DNA of 64,000 nucleotides from Haloferax sulfurifontis ATCC BAA-897 (lineage in GTDB: Archaea; Halobacteriota; Halobacteria; Halobacteriales; Haloferacaceae): positions 18,144 through 82,143 of the forward strand of contig NZ_AOLM01000017.1 of assembly GCF_000337835.1 (NCBI RefSeq), written 5' to 3'. Below the pieces are notes generated by a model. It had not been told where the DNA came from. It did no database searches and saw nothing but the letters and a program-made list of their open reading frames with translations. Shown one piece after another: positions 58,682-64,000 of this stretch (positions are counted from its first letter, which is position 1; every line of letters starts with the position of its first letter). The position numbers and the translations under genes were made by a program.

Positions 58682-61141
58682 ATGTCGACGACGACGCGGT
58701 CCCGCGGGTCGGCCGGCGGCGAAAGCGACGCCGGCAATGACGACGAGGGCTGTGACCTCTGTGGCCTGCCGACGCCGACGCCGCCCGTCACCGACGACGA
58801 GATAGACGGCGAGTTCTGCTGTCGCGGCTGTCTCGAAATCACCCGCGCGCTCGGCGACGCGGCGAGCGCCGACCCCGAGACGGTCGAGCGCGAACTCGCG
58901 GGCGAGGCCGACGAGGTGCCCGACGACGCCGAGCGGACGTACATGGCCGTCGACGGGATGCACTGCGCCACCTGCGAGGCGTTCGTCTCCGGGACCGCGC
59001 GGACCTGCGAGGGCGTCTACGCCGCGGAAGCCAGCTACGCCAACGACATGGTCCGCGTCACGTACGACCCCGAAACCGCCGACTTAGACGGGCTGTCGGG
59101 GACGCTCGCGCGCTACGGCTACGGCACGCGCGACCCCGAGGAGCGCGAGGCGGCCGAGCGCTCCGACAACCAGGTCGCCCGGTTCGTCATCGGCGGCGGC
59201 GTCTTCGGCATGATGGTGATGCTGTGGTACGTCCTGTTTCTGTACCCGACCTACGTCGGCTTTCAGCCGGTGGTCGAACTCGGCGTCTTCGACGGTATCT
59301 ACATCCTCGGCAACATCTGGGTGATGACCTCCATCGTCCTGTTTTACACCGGTTTTCCCATCCTCCGGGGGGCGCTCGTCAGCCTCCGCGCCGGCCAGCC
59401 GAACATGGACCTGCTCGTGTCGCTGGCGGCGACGAGCGCCTACGTCTACTCGACGGCGGCCGTCCTCGTCGGCGAGACGCACGTCTACTTCGACGTGACC
59501 GTCGCCATCATCCTCGTCGTCACGCTCGGCAACTACTACGAGGACCGCATCAAGCGGAAGGCCGCCGGGATGCTCTCTGACCTCGCGGCCTCCCGCGTCT
59601 CGGAGGCCCGCCGCAGAGTCGCCGACGACGCTGACGGCTCCGGCGACACCGCCGTCGAGATGGTCGCGCTCGACGCGCTCGAACCGGGCGACCTCGTGGA
59701 GGTCCGACCGGGCGAGCGCGTCCCGATTGACGGCACCGTCCGCGAGGGGACCGCCGCGGTCGACGAGGCGCTCGTCACCGGCGAGTCGATGCCGCGGACG
59801 AAGCGCCCCGGTGACGACGTACTCGGCGGGACCGTCGTCACCGACCGCCCGCTCGTCGTCGCGGTCGGCGAGGACGCGACGAGCACGCTCGACCGGCTGG
59901 TCGAACTGCTCTGGGACATCCAGAGCGCCCGCTCGGGCGTCCAGCGCCTCGCCGACAAACTGGCGACCATCTTCGTCCCGACGGTGCTCGTCCTCGCCGC
60001 CGTCGCCTTCGGCTGGACCCTCCTCGGCGGCGGCACGCCGACCGAGGCGCTCCTCGTCGGCCTCACGGTCCTCATCGTCTCGTGTCCCTGCGCGCTCGGC
60101 CTCGCCACGCCCTTGGCGGTCGCCTCGGGCATCAAGGAGGCCGCGAGCCGGGGCATCGTCGTCGCCTCCGAGGCCGTCTTCGAGGCCGTCCCCGACGTGG
60201 ACGTTGTCGTCTTCGACAAGACCGGGACGCTCACCGACGGCGACATGGCTGTCCTCCGAGTCGTCGGCGATGAAACCGCCGCCCTCGCCGCGGCCGCCGC
60301 GCTGGAACGGTTCTCCGCGCACCCGCTTGCGACCGCCGTCGTGGAAGCGGCCGAAGCCCGAATCGAGGCGGGGGACGCGACCGCGGCGATTCCCGACGTT
60401 TCCGCGGACGACGTGACCGTCCACGACCGCGGCGTCTCCGGTGAGGTCGGCGGCGAGCGCGGGCGCGTCGTCGTCGGTCACCCATCGCTCCTCCGCGACG
60501 AGGGCGTGACGCTCGCTCCGGCCCACGAAACCGCCGTCGAGGCCGCCCGCGACCAGGGCGCGGTGCCCGTCGTCGTCGGGTGGGGCGGGCGCTCTCGGGC
60601 GGTGCTCGTCGTCGGCGACGAACCGCGAGAGGCGTGGGACGACGTGGTCGCGGCCGTCGCCGACGGCGGCCGCCGCGAGGTCGTGGTCCTCACGGGCGAC
60701 TCCGAGCGCGCCGCCCGCCGGTTCCGCGACCACCCGGACGTGACCGACGTGTTCGCGGGCGTCCCGCCGGAGGCGAAAGCCGAGACGGTCGAGCGCCTCC
60801 GCGCCCGGGGCACCGTGGCGATGGTCGGCGACGGGAGCAACGACGCGCCCGCGCTCGCCGCCGCCGACATCGGCATCGCGCTCGGCACGGGGACGGACAT
60901 CGCGGGCGACGCCGCCGACGCGGTGCTCGTCGGCCGCGACATCGACGCGATTCCCGAGGTGTTCTCGCTTTCGACCGGGGTGAACCGCCGCATCCGCGGC
61001 AACCTCGCGTGGGCGTTCGGCTACAACGCGGTCGCCATCCCGCTGGCCGCCCTCGGCGTGCTCAACCCGCTTTTCGCCGCCGTCGCCATGGGCACCTCGA
61101 GCCTGCTCGTCGTCGCCAACTCGGCGCGGTCGCTCGACTGA
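58682..61141 (+). CDS. Copper-translocating P1B-type ATPase (CopA/FixI-like)
   Basis: The 819-residue ATPase has a Cys-rich N-terminus with CDLCG and FCCRGCLEITRAL (about 23-50), an HMA domain with CATC (about 94-97), and about eight membrane helices. Key residues are VSCPCALGLATP (CPC at about 468-470), DKTGTLTDGDM (phosphorylated Asp near 512) and GDGSNDAPALAAAD near 720. The CPC signature and N-terminal metal domain favour Cu+ export toward the cell surface, like FixI/CcoI. With the neighbouring oxidase it probably supplies copper to cytochrome oxidase. Confidence 0.94.
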   Translation: MSTTTRSRGSAGGESDAGNDDEGCDLCGLPTPTPPVTDDEIDGEFCCRGCLEITRALGDAASADPETVERELAGEADEVPDDAERTYMAVDGMHCATCEAFVSGTARTCEGVYAAEASYANDMVRVTYDPETADLDGLSGTLARYGYGTRDPEEREAAERSDNQVARFVIGGGVFGMMVMLWYVLFLYPTYVGFQPVVELGVFDGIYILGNIWVMTSIVLFYTGFPILRGALVSLRAGQPNMDLLVSLAATSAYVYSTAAVLVGETHVYFDVTVAIILVVTLGNYYEDRIKRKAAGMLSDLAASRVSEARRRVADDADGSGDTAVEMVALDALEPGDLVEVRPGERVPIDGTVREGTAAVDEALVTGESMPRTKRPGDDVLGGTVVTDRPLVVAVGEDATSTLDRLVELLWDIQSARSGVQRLADKLATIFVPTVLVLAAVAFGWTLLGGGTPTEALLVGLTVLIVSCPCALGLATPLAVASGIKEAASRGIVVASEAVFEAVPDVDVVVFDKTGTLTDGDMAVLRVVGDETAALAAAAALERFSAHPLATAVVEAAEARIEAGDATAAIPDVSADDVTVHDRGVSGEVGGERGRVVVGHPSLLRDEGVTLAPAHETAVEAARDQGAVPVVVGWGGRSRAVLVVGDEPREAWDDVVAAVADGGRREVVVLTGDSERAARRFRDHPDVTDVFAGVPPEAKAETVERLRARGTVAMVGDGSNDAPALAAADIGIALGTGTDIAGDAADAVLVGRDIDAIPEVFSLSTGVNRRIRGNLAWAFGYNAVAIPLAALGVLNPLFAAVAMGTSSLLVVANSARSLD

Positions 61142-61250
61142 GCCGCCGGCTCCCGAGCGCCGAGAGAGCGACACGGCCGGCCGCTCGGTCGCCTCCCCGC
61201 GACGGTTTCCGAAAGCGGACCAGTCAAGTCGCTCCGTCTCATCGGGAACG

Positions 61251-61574
61251 ATGATGACAGACGACCCCTTCTCGCTCGCCGTTCCGGAGGGGTGGACCGT
61301 CGAGACCGACGTGGACACCGACGAGGCGAGCGCCAAGACCGTCTACGAGTCGCCCGACTCGGACCGGCGCGTCACCATCACCGAGTTCGCGCGGGGGCTG
61401 ACGCTCTACTGGTGGGTCGATATCTTCGCCCTCGCCGACGGCGAGTGGCACCGCCGCGAGGTGGGTCTCGGCGACTCCTACCGCGACGCCGACGCCGTGA
61501 GCGACGCCGCACAGGAGGCGCTCGACCGGCTCGCGTCGTCGGGCGAGCGAATCGAATCGATAGCCGACGACTGA
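61251..61574 (+). CDS. Small hypothetical protein
   Basis: This 107-residue soluble protein (MMTDDPFSLAVPEGW) has no metal or membrane motif. The conserved-looking core is YESPDSDRRVTITEFARGLT and LYWWVDIFALADGEW. An ATG at 61254 is an equally good start. It stands between the ATPase and the frameshifted UspA-like gene, whose TATA box overlaps its stop codon. Function unknown. Confidence 0.6.
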   Translation: MMTDDPFSLAVPEGWTVETDVDTDEASAKTVYESPDSDRRVTITEFARGLTLYWWVDIFALADGEWHRREVGLGDSYRDADAVSDAAQEALDRLASSGERIESIADD

Positions 61575-61604
61575 TTTATCACGGTCGCTACACGAGCGAC
61601 ACGT

Positions 61605-62082
61605 ATGTACCTCGTCGCCTACGACGGCTCTCGGCTGGCGAACGCCGCGCTGGATAGAGCCGCGCGGTTCGCGTCGGCCACCGGCCACGACGTGCTCGCC
61701 GTCGCCGTCGTCCCGGACGATTCGAAGTACGCCGTCGAGGCGGGGTGGGTCCCGTCGCGGGAGGTGTTCGACCGGCAGACGGTCGTCGGAGAGCTCCACG
61801 AGACCGCGGTCGACATCGCGCCGTCGGCGTCGTTTCAGGCGGTTTCGGTCGGTCGGGACCCCGCGGCCCGGGAACATCGTCGCGGAGCTCAAGACGGTCG
61901 CGGCCGAGACGGACGCGAGCGTCATCTTCGTCGGGAGCGAGAACGCGGGTCGGGTCGTCGTCCCGCTCGTCAGCGTCGGCGGGAACGTCGCGAGCGACGA
62001 CGCCCACGACGTGCACATCGTCCGCCACGCGCCCCCGGAGATTCACCGGCGGTTCCCGAAGTCGCACTTCTATCTCCCCTGA
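61605..62082 (+). pseudogene. UspA-like gene with one frameshift
   Basis: The frame starting MYLVAYDGSRLANAALDRAA is UspA-like for about 84 codons. After FQAVSVGRDP, conservation jumps to the +1 frame, reading GNIVAELKTVAAETDASVIF to its end FPKSHFYLP at the TGA 62080-62082. A one-base insertion within the GC-rich CCCCGCGGCCCGGG (61859-61872) explains this. It could be a genuine lesion or a sequencing error. A TATA box GATTTATC overlapping the previous stop supports the start. Reconstructed length is about 158 residues, as for UspA proteins. Confidence 0.8.
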
Positions 62083-62154
62083 GGCCGACCCGAAGCCGGC
62101 GACCCCGGCTTCGGTGCACCACCGTTTCATGTGTCGCGGCCGCGAACGTCACGT

Positions 62155-62595
62155 ATGCGAGATATCAGATTCGTCTACACCGTCGGCACCGACCCCGAAA
62201 CGGTCGCCGAACGCCTGTCGAACGCCTCGTCGGGCGTGCTGTCGCTGGCCGACGGCGGCCGCTCGTATGCGATTCCCGCGCACGTCTTCTACGACCCCGA
62301 CGGCGGGCGGCTCCTGTTCCGCCTGACCGACGACGGCGGAAGCGAGAAGCTCGCGTTCATCGAGGAGACGGAAGAGGCGACGTTCGTCTGCTACGAGGAC
62401 GCGGGCGAAGACTCCTGGAGCATCATGGCCCGCGGGGCGATTCGCGTCCTCCCGGACGACGAACGCCCCGACGCGGCGACCATCAACGAGCTGTTCGGCG
62501 GCGTCCGCGTGTTCGACGAGGAGGTCGACGACCTCGACTTCCACCTCGTCGAACTCGAACTCGACGAGCTGACGGGCCGCGAGACCGCCAGATAG
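62155..62595 (+). CDS. Pyridoxamine 5'-phosphate oxidase-like flavin protein
   Basis: This 146-residue split-barrel protein has the family features IPAHVFYDPDGGRLLFRLT and EATFVCYEDAGEDSWSIMARG, the typical strand pattern of flavin- or heme-binding PNPOx-like proteins. Enzymes of this fold use FMN, F420 or heme; cofactor cannot be read. The ATG at 62155 is chosen because residues upstream in the frame are not conserved. It lies downstream of the UspA-like gene, possibly in the same transcript. Confidence 0.82.
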   Translation: MRDIRFVYTVGTDPETVAERLSNASSGVLSLADGGRSYAIPAHVFYDPDGGRLLFRLTDDGGSEKLAFIEETEEATFVCYEDAGEDSWSIMARGAIRVLPDDERPDAATINELFGGVRVFDEEVDDLDFHLVELELDELTGRETAR

Positions 62596-62642
62596 TCGCC
62601 GCGACGGCGGAACGAGTCCCCCGCGACCGGGGCGGGGCCGAG

Positions 62643-63401
62643 TCAGTAGAACCCGACGACCGGGTCGTCAGCGTCGAGGGCGGTCGCCACCACGCGGTCG
62701 ACGCGGGGGTGCTCACAGAGCCACCGCGCGATTTCTCCGGCCGTCTCGGCCAGTCGCTCGTCGTCGACCATGTTGAGGACCGGGACGACCCGCGCCGTCT
62801 CGGGGACGCCCTTCATCCCGCCGCGGTCGTTCGACAGCACGGCGGCCACGTCCCACGCGGATATCGCGTCGCCGACGGCCGTCCCCGACACGTCGGAGAC
62901 GAGTTCGGGTCGGTGAACGCGCTCGTCGGAAAGCGGTTCGCCGACGACACGGACGCTGGCGACCGGGCAGACGAGGTCGGCCGCGTCCGGGAGTCGCGGT
63001 TCGTTCTCGCCGGGCGCTTTCAGCCAGCGCGAGCGCGCGCCGTCGGCCTTGACGAACACCACGTCGTCGGTGGCGCGCGCGATTCGGTCGACCGTCGCCG
63101 GGTCGTAGCCGCGGTAGCGGTCCGGGCGCTCGCGTTCCGGGACGACGCCGAGCGGTCGGGTCCGCGTCTCCGCGACGGCGGTCTCGGGGGTGTCGGTGAC
63201 GACCACCTCGGCCACCTCGTCGTCGAAGATTGGGATGCGGACGGTGCTCGTGACCACGCCGTCGAGGTCGCGGGCGAGTCGGTAGAGAAGCGACTTCTTG
63301 CCGCCCGCGCCGACGGCGCAGACGAGGTCGTCCGGGCCGATGCCGAGGGCGTCGGCGAGCGTCGGAAGCGACGCGGGGGTCTCAGACGGGTCGTCAGTCA
63401 T
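62643..63401 (-). CDS. yqeC: YqeC-type selenium cofactor biosynthesis protein homolog
   Basis: The 252-residue P-loop-type protein has VCAVGAGGKKSLLYRLARDL at about residues 28-47 and FVKADGARSRWLKAP. It matches YqeC, an accessory protein found with molybdenum hydroxylases, some selenium-dependent. It overlaps the 3' end of the formate dehydrogenase-like gene by eight bases, so they are co-transcribed. In haloarchaea YqeC is often present with no other selenium genes; thus a molybdenum-cofactor role is more probable than a selenium role. Confidence 0.8.
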   Translation of the reverse strand: MTDDPSETPASLPTLADALGIGPDDLVCAVGAGGKKSLLYRLARDLDGVVTSTVRIPIFDDEVAEVVVTDTPETAVAETRTRPLGVVPERERPDRYRGYDPATVDRIARATDDVVFVKADGARSRWLKAPGENEPRLPDAADLVCPVASVRVVGEPLSDERVHRPELVSDVSGTAVGDAISAWDVAAVLSNDRGGMKGVPETARVVPVLNMVDDERLAETAGEIARWLCEHPRVDRVVATALDADDPVVGFY

Positions 63402-64000
63402 CGGCCGCCGCCCCCGGTTCGACCGTCACGCGGACGGCGCTGTGTTTGTACTCGGGTATCTTCGCGGTCGGGTCGAGCGCGTCGCCGGTCAGTCGGTTCA
63501 CGAGCGGTTCCGCGTAGTGGAACGTGGCGAAGACGGTCCCGCGGCGGACGGCCGGCGTCACCTCGGCCGCGACCGCGATTTCGCCGCGGTCGTTTTCGAC
63601 GCGGACGGTCGCCCCGTCTTCGATGCCGCGGGCGGCGGCGTCGTCGGGGTGAATCTGCAGGCTGTCCTCGCCGCGCATCCGCATCAGCACGCCCGAGCGA
63701 CGGGTGAGCGCGCCGCTGTTGAAGTGCTGGAGGACCCGCCCCGTCACGAGCACGAGTTCGCCGTCGGCGACGGGGTCCGCCGGGTCGACGTGTTCGACCA
63801 CCCGGAGCGGGGCGGTCTTCGACCCCGATTCGAACGCGTCGGCGTGGAGGATTGCGGTCCCCTCGGTCGCGCCCTCGGGGAACGGCCAGCGCTGGCTCCC
63901 CGTGCCGATGCCGTCGTACGACATCCCGGCGTAGATGGGCGTCACCCGCCGGAGTTCGTCGAAGACGCCCTCGGGGGTCGCCGGCGCGTCGAGGCCGGCC
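63394..64000 (-). CDS. fdhA: Molybdopterin oxidoreductase (formate dehydrogenase-like), C-terminal part, truncated
   Basis: The frame continues without stop past the right window edge, so only about 200 C-terminal residues are seen. They include FDELRRVTPIYAGMSYD, RHSGVLM-type and a molydopterin dinucleotide-binding domain with LQIHPDDAAARGIEDGATV and TFHYAEPLVNRLTGDALDP. This matches formate dehydrogenase H-like or nitrate reductase-family catalytic subunits. The next gene, yqeC, overlaps its 3' end. Formate is the likely substrate, but other substrates in this family cannot be excluded. Confidence 0.85.
   Translation of the reverse strand, partial: AGLDAPATPEGVFDELRRVTPIYAGMSYDGIGTGSQRWPFPEGATEGTAILHADAFESGSKTAPLRVVEHVDPADPVADGELVLVTGRVLQHFNSGALTRRSGVLMRMRGEDSLQIHPDDAAARGIEDGATVRVENDRGEIAVAAEVTPAVRRGTVFATFHYAEPLVNRLTGDALDPTAKIPEYKHSAVRVTVEPGAAADD

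Noticed and set aside
61745..62326. Third-frame ORF covering the UspA-like gene end
   Set aside because: It has Arg/Ser-rich shadow composition; the UspA sequence is continued in another frame that lacks its own start codon.
1..64000. CRISPR arrays, integrases, transposases or IS ends
   Set aside because: No regularly spaced repeats and no transposase- or integrase-type motifs were found; short tandem repeats are only 10-28 bases in two or three copies.

Overview
This window is chromosomal DNA of a halophilic archaeon, most likely Haloferax or a close relative. The support is indirect but consistent: very GC-rich coding DNA, acidic proteins, archaeal TATA boxes placed about 27 bases before start codons (leaderless transcripts), an 11-gene nuo operon without nuoEFG, type IV pilins with the haloarchaeal SPVIGVILMVAIT segment, type III RubisCO with the AMP-degradation enzymes, and a ba3-type oxidase. 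No CRISPR array, rRNA, tRNA or intact insertion sequence was seen.

Layout. 0-2.1 kb: end of an ADP-forming acetyl-CoA synthetase and a DRTGG/P-loop protein. 2.1-9.3 kb: M24 peptidase, CNNM-like membrane protein, polytopic membrane protein, small zinc-ribbon and hypothetical proteins, a CBS-ParB fusion and a TrkA-N/DHH phosphoesterase. 9.3-19.8 kb: the nuoA-B-CD-H-I-J1-J2-K-L-M-N operon on the minus strand with 0-5 nt junctions or overlaps and one 105-nt gap. 19.9-25.3 kb: purE-purK, a membrane glycosyltransferase-like protein, and ribH with a class I aminotransferase. 25.5-26.5 kb: two tandem type IV pilins. 26.9-39.9 kb: Hel308-like helicase, type III RubisCO, a chemoreceptor, a broken second nuoCD, a Bat-type HTH regulator, ribose-1,5-bisphosphate isomerase, AMP phosphorylase, thioredoxin, and an HTH/membrane-protein pair. 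RubisCO, isomerase and AMP phosphorylase together make the full AMP to 3-phosphoglycerate route. 39.9-49.8 kb: accessory metabolism (OYE-like reductase, aspartoacylase-like hydrolase, macrodomain, aldo/keto reductase), a small leaderless operon with a phosphoesterase, and a PH-domain membrane protein pair. 49.8-54.6 kb: beta-carbonic anhydrase, an AT-rich islet, KDPG-type aldolase, HtrA-like protease, UspA. 54.7-61.1 kb: ba3-type oxidase genes diverging from a SafE-like protein and a copper P-type ATPase, a likely assembly module. 61.2-64 kb: small genes, a frameshifted UspA-like gene, YqeC, and the C-terminus of a molybdopterin (formate dehydrogenase-like) catalytic subunit running off the right edge.

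Most unusual points: the second nuoCD carries one in-frame amber codon and a Trp where the first copy has the expected quinone-site Tyr; an AT-rich islet encodes a Tat-leader small protein overlapping a small membrane protein; tandem duplications span stop codons of two genes; and dyad or hairpin elements lie in several control regions.
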